From positions 1-32,864 of the forward strand of contig CAIOLW010000391.1 of assembly GCA_903859215.1 (NCBI GenBank): a stretch of DNA of 32,864 bases, given 5' to 3'. Each line of letters starts with the position of its first letter. Within the stretch, counting starts at the first letter, position 1. A program made the translations under genes and the position numbers. The DNA comes from an uncultured bacterium (GTDB lineage: Bacteria > Krumholzibacteriota > Krumholzibacteriia > LZORAL124-64-63). Below the pieces are notes generated by a model. That model was not told the DNA's origin and did not search any database. It worked only from the letters and a program-made list of their open reading frames with translations. This document shows positions 7,634 to 14,532 of the stretch, one piece after another.

Positions 7634-8764
7634 GGTCCGGATGCAGACGCTTTCTTCATGGCCGAGGCCCTGTCGCTGGCCGCTTCGACGCCCGTGCGCC
7701 CGTGGCCGAACCCGCCGGTCGGCGCGGTCGTCGTCCGCGGCGGGCGCATCGTCGGCCGCGGCGCCCACCACGGGCCCGGCACGCCGCACGCCGAGGTGCT
7801 CGCGCTGCGCGAGGCCGGCGATCTGGCGAGCGGCGCCACGCTCTACGTCACCCTCGAACCCTGCAATCATACCGGCCGCACGCCGCCGTGCGCGCCCTCC
7901 GTCGCCGAGTCCGGCGTCACGCGCGTCGTGGTGGCGATGCGCGACCCGAATCCGCAGGTGAAGGGCGGCGGCTGCCGCTTCCTGCGCGAGCACGGGCTGG
8001 TCGTGAACATCGGCACGGGCGCCGCCGCGGCGCTGGAACTGGTGTGGCCGTTCGCCGTCACCGACGGCTTCAAGCGCCCGTTCGTCGAATTGAAGACCGC
8101 GACCTCGCTGGACGGCCGCTTCGCGCCGCCGGCGGCGCGACGTTCGCTGGTGGCGCCCGTCTACCTGACTTCGGAGGCGGCGCGGCGCCAGGTCCACGGG
8201 CGGCGGCGCTGGTCCGATGCGGTCGTCGTCGGCGAGGGCACGGCCGTCGCCGACCGGCCGCTGCTGGACGGCCGGCTGGTCGCCGGCGACACGGGCGTGC
8301 CGGGCACCGAGCCGGTCGCCGTGTACCTCGACACCGACCTCAGTTGGACCGGCGGCCTGGGGCGTTCGCCGTTCATGGTGATCGCCGGCGAACGGGCGCG
8401 CACATCGCCCAACCTGGCTGCGATCAGGGCGGCCGGTGGCGAGGTCGTCTTCGCCGCCGAGTCCGAAGGTCGCCTGGATCTCGCGGCGGTGCTCGCGGCG
8501 CTGCACGGCCGCGGCCTGTCGGCGCTGATGTTCGAGGGCGGGCCCGTGCTGTCGTCGGCGCTGCTGGCGGCCGGGCTGGTCGACCGCTGGCGGCAGTTCG
8601 TGGCGCCGGTTGCGCTGGGTGACGGCGTGGGCTGGCCGGCGGTCGCGCCGGTGGCGGGCGCCGGGACGTTCACGCTGACCCGGACAGGCACGGCGGGTCC
8701 CGATGCGCTGCTGGTGCACGACCGCCTGTCGTTCGCCGCGAAGCTCGACCAGGTGTCCAGATAG
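7613..8764 (+). CDS. ribD: bifunctional riboflavin biosynthesis deaminase/reductase RibD
   Basis: The N-terminal deaminase domain has zinc ligands in HAE (His59, Glu61) and the PCNHTGRTPPC motif (Cys84, Cys93). The C-terminal reductase domain starts near KTATSLDGRFA and includes QVHGRRRWSDAVVVGEGT and FEGGPVLSSALL. Together they convert the pyrimidine product of GTP cyclohydrolase II to 5-amino-6-ribitylamino-uracil phosphate. The ATG at 7613 gives 383 residues, close to family length, and a short lead before DADAFFMAEAL. No good ribosome binding site precedes it. In-frame GTG 7559 and ATG 7472 are alternatives, but 7472-7558 uses rarer codons and looks like leader. Oddity: the usual ADDP motif after the GT pair reads ADRP (Arg215), and the SLDG-downstream region is also diverged. 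Confidence 0.93.
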   Translation: MGQIGQVGPDADAFFMAEALSLAASTPVRPWPNPPVGAVVVRGGRIVGRGAHHGPGTPHAEVLALREAGDLASGATLYVTLEPCNHTGRTPPCAPSVAESGVTRVVVAMRDPNPQVKGGGCRFLREHGLVVNIGTGAAAALELVWPFAVTDGFKRPFVELKTATSLDGRFAPPAARRSLVAPVYLTSEAARRQVHGRRRWSDAVVVGEGTAVADRPLLDGRLVAGDTGVPGTEPVAVYLDTDLSWTGGLGRSPFMVIAGERARTSPNLAAIRAAGGEVVFAAESEGRLDLAAVLAALHGRGLSALMFEGGPVLSSALLAAGLVDRWRQFVAPVALGDGVGWPAVAPVAGAGTFTLTRTGTAGPDALLVHDRLSFAAKLDQVSR

Positions 8765-8789
8765 GCCGGTCACGGCAGGGGAGGCACGC

Positions 8790-9485
8790 ATGTTCACCGG
8801 CATCATCCGCGAAATCGGCGTCCTGCGCGGGCTGTCCCCGCGCGGGGATGTGCTGCGCCTGGCGATCGCCGCCCCGCGCACGGCGGCGTCGGCGCGCCCG
8901 GGCGACAGTATCGCCGTCGACGGCATCTGCCTGACGGTGACCGACGCGCGCCCGGGCGTGTTCGCGGCCGAGGCCGCGTCCGAGACGCGTCGCCTGACCA
9001 CCCTCGGCAACTGGCGCGCGGGACGCCGCCTGCACCTGGAGCCGGCGCTGCGCGCGGGCGACGGGCTGGACGGCCACTACGTGCAGGGCCACATCGACGG
9101 CGCCGGCAAGGTGCTGGCCGCGCGGCCGGCGCGCGGCGGCGGCCGCCTGCTGACGGTTTCGCTGTCGCCTTCGCTGGCGATGTACCTGACGCCGAAGGGT
9201 TCGATCGCCATCGACGGCGTCAGCCTGACCGTCGATGAGGGCCCGTTCGCCGACCGTGTCACCGTCAACCTGATCCCGCACACCCTGGCCGTGACGAACC
9301 TCGGCCTGCTGCGCGCCGGCGACGCCGTGAACCTGGAAATGGACGTGCTGGTCAAGGCCGCCCGTGGCGCCCGCCCGCACCTGACGATGCGCGAGCCCGC
9401 GGCGTCCCTGCCGATCGCGCCGCTCACCCTCGAACACGTGCGCGCGCTGGGCTACGGCGCCGCGCGCCGGAAGGCCCGCCCATGA
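8790..9485 (+). CDS. ribE: riboflavin synthase, alpha subunit
   Basis: ATG at 8790 with AGGGGAGG (8777-8784) upstream and the family N-terminus MFTGIIREIG. The 231-residue protein shows the internal duplication of two lumazine-binding barrels. The first contains SIAVDGICLTVTD and the second SIAIDGVSLTVDE, with HYVQGHIDGAGKV at their junction and NLIPHTLAVTNLGLLRAGDAVNLEMDVL near the end. It dismutates two 6,7-dimethyl-8-ribityllumazine molecules to riboflavin. The C-terminus is about 20 residues longer than usual, and the family's KY ending is replaced by KAARGARPH. It starts 25 bases after ribD, and its stop overlaps the ribBA start (ATGA). Gene naming follows the ribD-ribE-ribBA-ribH convention; ribC is used for this enzyme in some species. 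Confidence 0.95.
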   Translation: MFTGIIREIGVLRGLSPRGDVLRLAIAAPRTAASARPGDSIAVDGICLTVTDARPGVFAAEAASETRRLTTLGNWRAGRRLHLEPALRAGDGLDGHYVQGHIDGAGKVLAARPARGGGRLLTVSLSPSLAMYLTPKGSIAIDGVSLTVDEGPFADRVTVNLIPHTLAVTNLGLLRAGDAVNLEMDVLVKAARGARPHLTMREPAASLPIAPLTLEHVRALGYGAARRKARP

Positions 9486-10741
9486 ATCCCGACCGGAACC
9501 CGGCCGAGCCCGGAGGGGACCGCCCCCTGGTGGACAGCCCTCTGGTGGACAGCATCGACGCCGCGCTCGAGGCGCTGCGCCGCGGCGAGATCATCGTCGT
9601 CGTCGACGACGAGGAGCGCGAGAACGAGGGCGATTTCATCGTCGCCGCCGAGAAGGTCACGCCGCAGATCGTGAACTTCATTGCGCGCCACGGCCGCGGC
9701 CTGGTCTGCCTGGCGGCGACCGGCGAGCGCCTGGCCGAACTGGACGTGCACCCGATGGTCACGCGCAACACGGCCTCGCTCGGCACGCGCTTCACCGTCA
9801 GCATCGACGCGGCGCACGGCGTCACGACCGGCATCAGCGCCGCCGACCGCTCGCGCACCGTGCAGGTCTTCATCGACCCCACCACGAAGCCGGCCGACCT
9901 GGCGCGTCCCGGCCATATCTTCCCGCTCGAGGCGGTGCCCGGCGGCGTGCTGCAGCGCGCCGGCCACACCGAGGCCGTGGTCGACCTCTGCCGCGCGGCC
10001 GGCCTGTATCCGGCGGGCCTGCTCTGCGAGATCATGGACGACGACGGCGAGATGGCCCGCCTGCCGCGCCTGCGCGAGATCGCGACCGAGCACGGCCTGA
10101 AGCTGGCGACGATCGCCGACCTGATCCGCTGGCGCCGCCACAACGACCTGCTCGTACGGCGCGAGGTGGAGGTGCCCCTGCCGACGGCCGTCGGCGAGTT
10201 CCACATGGTGGCCTACTCGACGCTCGTCGACAACGCCACCCACGTCGCGCTGGTCAAGGGCGAGATCAACCCCGAGGAGCCGGTGCTGGTCCGCGTGCAC
10301 AGCGAGTGCATGACCGGCGACCTCTTCCACAGCCTGCGCTGCGACTGCGGCCAGCAGATGGAGTCGGCGCTGAGGCAGATCGAGGCGGCCGGCCGCGGCG
10401 TCTTCCTCTACATGAGGCAGGAGGGCCGCGGCATCGGCCTGGTCAACAAGATGAAGGCCTACCGCCTGCAGGACGAGGGCGCCGACACCGTCGAGGCCAA
10501 CGCGCGCCTGGGCTTCCCGCCCGACCTGCGCGAGTACGGGCTGGGGGCGCAGATCCTGCGCGACCTGGGCGTGCGCCGGATGCTGCTGATGACGAACAAC
10601 CCGCGCAAGATCGTCGGGCTCGAGAGCCACGGCCTGGAACTGGCCGGCCGCGTGCCGCTGGAGATCACACCGGGCACGAACAACGCGAAGTACCTGGAGA
10701 CGAAGAAGGCCCGCATGGGCCACCTGCTGGATCACCTGTAG
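9482..10741 (+). CDS. ribBA: bifunctional DHBP synthase / GTP cyclohydrolase II
   Basis: A 419-residue fusion of the two entry enzymes of riboflavin synthesis. The N-terminal 3,4-dihydroxy-2-butanone-4-phosphate synthase domain shows VVVDDEERENEGDFIVAAE, RPGHIFPLEA, RAGHTEAVVDL and CEIMDDDGEMARLP. The C-terminal GTP cyclohydrolase II domain has the zinc cysteines in SECMTGDLFHSLRCDCG, then MRQEGRGIGLVNKMKAY, YGLGAQILRDLGV and MTNNPRK. All catalytic motifs I can recall are present, so both activities are expected. The ATG at 9482 overlaps the ribE stop by 4 bases. A short variable leader of about 20 residues containing a repeated LVDSPLVDS precedes the first domain. Confidence 0.97.
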   Translation: MNPDRNPAEPGGDRPLVDSPLVDSIDAALEALRRGEIIVVVDDEERENEGDFIVAAEKVTPQIVNFIARHGRGLVCLAATGERLAELDVHPMVTRNTASLGTRFTVSIDAAHGVTTGISAADRSRTVQVFIDPTTKPADLARPGHIFPLEAVPGGVLQRAGHTEAVVDLCRAAGLYPAGLLCEIMDDDGEMARLPRLREIATEHGLKLATIADLIRWRRHNDLLVRREVEVPLPTAVGEFHMVAYSTLVDNATHVALVKGEINPEEPVLVRVHSECMTGDLFHSLRCDCGQQMESALRQIEAAGRGVFLYMRQEGRGIGLVNKMKAYRLQDEGADTVEANARLGFPPDLREYGLGAQILRDLGVRRMLLMTNNPRKIVGLESHGLELAGRVPLEITPGTNNAKYLETKKARMGHLLDHL

Positions 10742-10790
10742 AGAGAGTCGAAACCGGAACGACGGCAACGCAAAGGCAAGGAGAGGAACC

Positions 10791-11264
10791 ATGGGCCGCA
10801 TCTACGAGGGCAAGTTCGAGGCGCACGGCAAGCGGATCGCGATCGTCGCCAGCCGCTTCAACGACTTCTTCACCAGCGAACTGCTGGCCGGGGCGCAGGA
10901 CTGCCTGCGCCGCCACGGCGTGGCCGACGAGCAGGTCGACACGGCGTGGGTGCCGGGCGGCTTCGAGCTGCCGATCGCCGCCAAGCGCCTGGCGCAGAGC
11001 GGCCGCTACGCCGCGGTGATCTGCGTCGGCTGCATCATCCAGGGTGACACGCCGCACTTCGGGCTGGTGGCCAGCGAGGTGACCAAGGGCATCGCGCAGG
11101 TGTCGCTGGACGCGGGCATCCCGATCGCGTTCGGCGTCGTGACCGCCGACACGCTCGACCAGGCGCTCGAGCGCTCGGGCACCAAGGCCGGCAACAAGGG
11201 CTTCGACGCGGCGCTGTCGGCGCTCGAGATGATCGACCTGTTCGCGGCCATCGACAAGGGCTAG
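10791..11264 (+). CDS. ribH: 6,7-dimethyl-8-ribityllumazine synthase
   Basis: ATG at 10791 with a strong AAGGAGAGG at 10779-10787. The 157-residue length is normal. Family motifs: IVASRFNDFFTSELL, VPGGFELPIAAKRLA, IIQGDTPHFGLVASEVTKGI with the active-site His, FGVVTADTLDQALERSGTKAGNKG. It condenses the RibB and RibD-pathway products into the lumazine that RibE uses, probably as an icosahedral or pentameric assembly. It is the last gene of the operon. Only 13 bases separate its stop from the stop of the convergent minus-strand gene, and I see no terminator hairpin between them. Confidence 0.96.
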   Translation: MGRIYEGKFEAHGKRIAIVASRFNDFFTSELLAGAQDCLRRHGVADEQVDTAWVPGGFELPIAAKRLAQSGRYAAVICVGCIIQGDTPHFGLVASEVTKGIAQVSLDAGIPIAFGVVTADTLDQALERSGTKAGNKGFDAALSALEMIDLFAAIDKG

Positions 11265-11277
11265 GGGCGGGGCGGCG

Positions 11278-12882
11278 TCACTCGGCGCCGGCGTGCACGC
11301 GGTACACGCTGATCGCCAGGGCGGGATCTTCCCAGGCCGGCGTCCGGCCGGCGCCCGACAGCAGCGCCTTCCAGCGCGCGCCGGTCGCGTCCAGTCGCCG
11401 CGGCGTGCCCTCGAGCGCAGGGGCCAGCAGCAGCCAGCGCGCGCCGTACCGTGCGGCGCGCGCTTCCATTTGCGCCAGGTCGGGCGCATTCGAGCCGGGT
11501 TCGCCCAGCGCGATCACCGGGTGGTCCAACCGTACGTGCCGCGCGAGCGGTTCCTGCGCCATGAGGACGTCGCCCGGCGCGGTGTTGGCGGCGATCCACG
11601 CGGCGCCGTCGCCCGGGTCGACGAACCCGTGCCCCGCGCGCGCCGACGTTTCCTCCAGCGGCCGCGCCACGCGCCACGCGTTGTGGCCCAGGCAGGCCAC
11701 CAGCGCCACGATGACCAGCCCGGCGCGCACGCCGGCGCCCGGTGCGCCGCGCAGCGCCCACCACCACAGCGCCGGCAGCAGCGGCAGCAGCAGCCGCGTC
11801 TGCACGCCGGACGGCCAGCCGTCGAAGTTCGCCAGCGCCAGCAGCGTGAATCCCGCGTACCACAGCAGCAGGGGCGAGGTCGCGTCGTCGGGGGCGTCGC
11901 GGTGCCGCCTGACGGCGCCGATCGCGACCAGCGCCAGCAGCGCGACCGCGACCGCGGCCTGCAGCCACACCGCCACCGCGCCCAGCCGCGCGTCGAGCGC
12001 GCGACCGAACATCGGGACCATCAGCACGGGCAGTTCCTTCGCATAGCCCACGAGGTTGTGCGCCATGAACGCCGCGCGCGCCCCCGGGCCGGCGTGGTGG
12101 GCCAGCACCTGCGCCCGGTAGCCATCGCCCAGCCACAGGACGCCGGCCGACCAGCCGGGCAGAAGCAGCACCAGTTGGGTGGCGGCCGTGCCGACGAGGA
12201 CCACGCCGGCGCGCGCCCAGCGCCGGTGGCCCAGCAGCGTCGCCACGATGGCCAGCAGCACAGCCAGGCCGATCGTGCGCGTGAGCATCGCCAGGCCCGC
12301 CAGGATGACCACGGCGGCATACCGGCGCGGCGACGGCGCCCGACCGTCGACGAGCCCGCGTCCCAGCAGCAGCGCCGCCAGCGCGATGGCCGCGTACGGG
12401 ACATCGCTCGTGATGCGGCCGGCCCAGGCGACCGTCCACGGGTTCAGCGCGACGCAGGCCAGGATGAGCACGCTGTGCGTCGAGTCGTCGTCGCGGCCCA
12501 GGCGCCAGGCCAGGCCCACGAACGCCAGCGACGCCAGCACGCCCACGAGCTTGAGCAGGTCCAGGCCGTGCGGCTGCGCAAAGGCCAGGGGAGCCAGCAT
12601 GAGCGGATAGCCGGGAGGGAAGAGGCCGGGGTTGGCGGCGGGCGCGTCGGGGCCGGCCTGCACGACGGGCCCGTGGCCCGCGGCCAGCGATCGCGCCATG
12701 GCGACGTAGAAGGCGTCGTCGGTCAGGCTGCCGACGGGCGTCTCGTCCAACCGCAGGGCGACCAGGACCGCGAACGCGACCAGGACCACGGTCAACCCGC
12801 GGCGCACGCCCCCGAGGGTCCGCGGGTCGAGGGGCTTGCCCGGCCGGAACGGGCCGGAGCGTAAACGCGGGGTCAGCGGCAT
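11278..12882 (-). CDS. GT39-like (ArnT/PMT-type) multi-pass membrane glycosyltransferase
   Basis: An integral membrane protein of 534 residues if it starts at ATG 12882. A longer frame runs up to 13149 but would cover the promoter region. It has about 9-11 hydrophobic helices. The first, near residues 30-43, is followed by an extracytoplasmic loop with GSLTDDAFYVAMARSLAAG, matching the acidic (D/E) catalytic position in loop 1 of GT-C enzymes (Asp55/Asp56). FPPGYPLML and NPWTVAWAGRITSDVPYAA also match the GT39/PF13231 pattern. Such enzymes move a sugar from a polyprenyl-phosphate donor to an envelope acceptor. A soluble segment of about 100 residues ends the protein. The acceptor cannot be told from sequence. 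It is divergent from nusB and convergent with ribH, and has its own predicted promoter. Confidence 0.85.
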   Translation of the reverse strand: MPLTPRLRSGPFRPGKPLDPRTLGGVRRGLTVVLVAFAVLVALRLDETPVGSLTDDAFYVAMARSLAAGHGPVVQAGPDAPAANPGLFPPGYPLMLAPLAFAQPHGLDLLKLVGVLASLAFVGLAWRLGRDDDSTHSVLILACVALNPWTVAWAGRITSDVPYAAIALAALLLGRGLVDGRAPSPRRYAAVVILAGLAMLTRTIGLAVLLAIVATLLGHRRWARAGVVLVGTAATQLVLLLPGWSAGVLWLGDGYRAQVLAHHAGPGARAAFMAHNLVGYAKELPVLMVPMFGRALDARLGAVAVWLQAAVAVALLALVAIGAVRRHRDAPDDATSPLLLWYAGFTLLALANFDGWPSGVQTRLLLPLLPALWWWALRGAPGAGVRAGLVIVALVACLGHNAWRVARPLEETSARAGHGFVDPGDGAAWIAANTAPGDVLMAQEPLARHVRLDHPVIALGEPGSNAPDLAQMEARAARYGARWLLLAPALEGTPRRLDATGARWKALLSGAGRTPAWEDPALAISVYRVHAGAE

Positions 12883-12950
12883 GGCGTGCGGCCGGGCCTT
12901 TCGGCTGGGACACGGGTCCGGGCCGGCCAGGGAAGCGGGCCCCGCTGCCC

Positions 12951-12979
12951 ACTCTAGGGGCGGACGGGTCGCCGGACAA
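12951..12979 (-). promoter_or_regulatory. predicted promoter of the GT39-like gene
   Basis: Read on the minus strand: TTGTCC (12979-12974), a 17-bp spacer, TAGAGT (12956-12951). Each hexamer matches the sigma70 consensus at 4 of 6 positions. It predicts a leader of about 60 nt before the ATG at 12882, which supports that start over the upstream one. Confidence 0.5.
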
Positions 12980-13027
12980 GCACTGCCCGCGCCCGGGGAT
13001 GCGGCCGGCCGCCCGAACGGCATCCGA

Positions 13028-13056
13028 TTGTCATTTTCCGGGCGGCAGGCTATCAT
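13028..13056 (+). promoter_or_regulatory. predicted sigma70-type promoter of nusB
   Basis: TTGTCA (13028-13033), a 17-bp spacer, TATCAT (13051-13056). Each hexamer matches consensus at 5 of 6 positions, making this the best promoter in the window. The expected transcription start is near 13063, giving a leader of about 80 nt. Confidence 0.7.
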
Positions 13057-13063
13057 TGGGCCC

Positions 13064-13112
13064 GCGGCGGGTGTGGCCCGCCGCCCTTGCGACACGGGCC
13101 GGCCCCGGCCCG
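13064..13112 (+). promoter_or_regulatory. two GC hairpins in the nusB leader
   Basis: Hairpin 1 has stem GCGGCGGG (13064-13071) and CCCGCCGC (13077-13084), perfect over 8 bp with a 5-base loop, starting at or next to the predicted +1. Hairpin 2 has stem CGGGCCG (13095-13101) and CGGCCCG (13106-13112) with a 4-base loop. They precede the boxA-like element, and neither is followed by a T-run. Confidence 0.5.
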
Positions 13113-13119
13113 ACAAGCC

Positions 13120-13130
13120 GTTCTTTGACA
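13120..13130 (+). promoter_or_regulatory. boxA-like NusB/S10 binding site next to the nusB ribosome binding site
   Basis: GTTCTTTGACA matches the boxA consensus (G-C/T-TCTTTAACA) at all but one position. It also resembles the TGTTCTTTGAAA form found in rRNA leaders of other phyla. Its last base is the first base of the AGGAGA Shine-Dalgarno (13130-13135). NusB and NusE (S10) bind boxA RNA, so occupancy here could block nusB translation. Confidence 0.55.
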
Positions 13131-13141
13131 GGAGAATACCG

Positions 13142-13714
13142 GTGGGCAAACGCAGAAAAGGCCGTGAGATCGTCCTGCAGTCGCTCTACGCCTCGCTGAT
13201 CAGCGGGGGCGACGTGCTGGTCGTGCTGGAGGACCAGCTGCTCCGCCGGGAATCCGCTCCTGAAACCACCACCTTCGCGCGCGACCTCGCGCGCAAGGTC
13301 AAGGCGAACCGCCCCGGCACCGAAGCCTGGCTGGCGACGCTCATCAGCGCGCGCTGGGATCCCTCGCGCCTGGGCACCCTCGAGCTCTGCATCCTCCACA
13401 TGGGCCTGACCGAGCTGAAGCACAGCCCCGAGGTGCCGTTCCGCGCCGTCATCAACGAGGCCTGCGAACTGGCCCGCCGCTACTGCGAGGACGGCGCCAT
13501 CGGCTTCGTCAACGGCGTGCTCGACCGTGCCGCGCACCAGGTCTATCCTGACGCCGCCGCCGTGCCGGCCGCCGGCGTGCTGGACGATGACGACGACGAT
13601 GCCGAGTCCGGCAGCCCCGAGGGCGGGGATCCGGACGCCGGCGATCTGGACGCCGACTTCGGCGACACCCCGCTGCGCGGTGATGCCGCCGTCGACCCCG
13701 GGAAGGACTGCTGA
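13142..13714 (+). CDS. nusB: transcription antitermination factor NusB
   Basis: GTG at 13142 with AGGAGA at 13130-13135 and 6 bases spacing. The N-terminus KRRKGREIVLQSLYA is the family's arginine-rich start. The core of about 140 residues shows the expected pattern LARKVKANRPGTEAWLATLI, WDPSRLGTLELCILHMGLTEL, VPFRAVINEACELARRYCEDGAIGFVNGVLD. NusB with S10 binds boxA RNA and supports processive rRNA transcription. The protein is 190 residues because a highly acidic tail of about 50 residues (a run of six Asp, then many Gly/Asp/Pro) follows the core. This extension is unusual. Its stop overlaps the next gene's ATG (TGATG), so nusB leads an operon with envelope-glycan genes. Confidence 0.95.
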   Translation: MGKRRKGREIVLQSLYASLISGGDVLVVLEDQLLRRESAPETTTFARDLARKVKANRPGTEAWLATLISARWDPSRLGTLELCILHMGLTELKHSPEVPFRAVINEACELARRYCEDGAIGFVNGVLDRAAHQVYPDAAAVPAAGVLDDDDDDAESGSPEGGDPDAGDLDADFGDTPLRGDAAVDPGKDC

Positions 13715-14532
13715 TGCGGGTGTCGACCCCCGGCCACTGGCAGCGCTTCTGGGAACAGGCCGACCGCCTGGAACTGGACGATGTCTACGGCACCGACGGG
13801 CGCATGGTCCGCGAGATCACCGGCATCTTCGCCGGCGATGCGCAGGGCCTGCGTGGCCGCCGCATCCTGGAAGTGGGGGCGGGCACCGGCCGCGATGCCG
13901 TGGCGCTGGCCGCCGCCGGCGCGCAGGTCGTCACCATCGACTACGTGCCCGGCTCGCTCGGCCTGACGCAGAAGGCCGCCGCGCAGGCGCGCGCCGACGT
14001 GACGGCCGTCTGCGGCGACGGCCTGACGATGCCGTTTCCCGAGGGCACGTTCGACGTCGTCTTCCACCAGGGCCTGCTCGAGCACTTCCGCGAACCCGGC
14101 TTCCTGCTGCACGAGAACGTGCGCGTGCTCAAGCCCGGCGGCTACCTGGTCGTCGACGTGCCGCAGACCTTCCACTACTACACCCTCGGCAAGCAGTTGC
14201 TGATCGCGTTGAACCGCTGGTTCGCCGGCTGGGAGACGCAGTTCACCATCGCCCAGCTCGAGGCGCTGGCCACGGCGCAGGGCGCGACCGTCACGCGCAG
14301 CTACGGCGACTGGATGGTGCCGGGGCTGTGGTACCGCGCGCTGCGCAAGATCCTGCTGACGCGCACCGGCCTTAAGCTGCCGATGCGGCCCGAGCCGGTG
14401 CCGCCGCTCGCGCGCCTGGGCGAGGCGTGGCGCCGCTGGTTCGCCCGTCGCCGGCTGTCGCTGTACACGACGCCCACGATCGGCGTGATTGCGCGCAAGC
14501 GGGGCGGGGCCGCGGAACGAGCCACGTCGTGA
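13714..14532 (+). CDS. class I SAM-dependent methyltransferase
   Basis: A 272-residue protein starting at the TGATG junction with nusB. Motif I is ILEVGAGTGRD (residues 51-61), an acidic loop follows at TIDYVPGSL, then GDGLTMPFPEGTFDVVFHQGLLEHF and VLKPGGYLVVDVPQTFHYYTLG. This is the methyltransferase-11 type Rossmann fold. The C-terminal part (about residues 160-272) has the aromatic and basic character common in sugar or lipid methyltransferases, with no obvious membrane span. The downstream partners are a GT4 glycosyltransferase and a membrane protein, so a small-molecule, glycan or lipid acceptor is more likely than RNA or protein. The substrate is unknown. Confidence 0.88.
   Translation: MRVSTPGHWQRFWEQADRLELDDVYGTDGRMVREITGIFAGDAQGLRGRRILEVGAGTGRDAVALAAAGAQVVTIDYVPGSLGLTQKAAAQARADVTAVCGDGLTMPFPEGTFDVVFHQGLLEHFREPGFLLHENVRVLKPGGYLVVDVPQTFHYYTLGKQLLIALNRWFAGWETQFTIAQLEALATAQGATVTRSYGDWMVPGLWYRALRKILLTRTGLKLPMRPEPVPPLARLGEAWRRWFARRRLSLYTTPTIGVIARKRGGAAERATS

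Noticed and set aside
12883-13149. N-terminal extension of the GT39-like gene to 13149
   Set aside because: It would cross both predicted promoters and the nusB leader and is low-complexity. A promoter at 12979-12951 fits a start at 12882.
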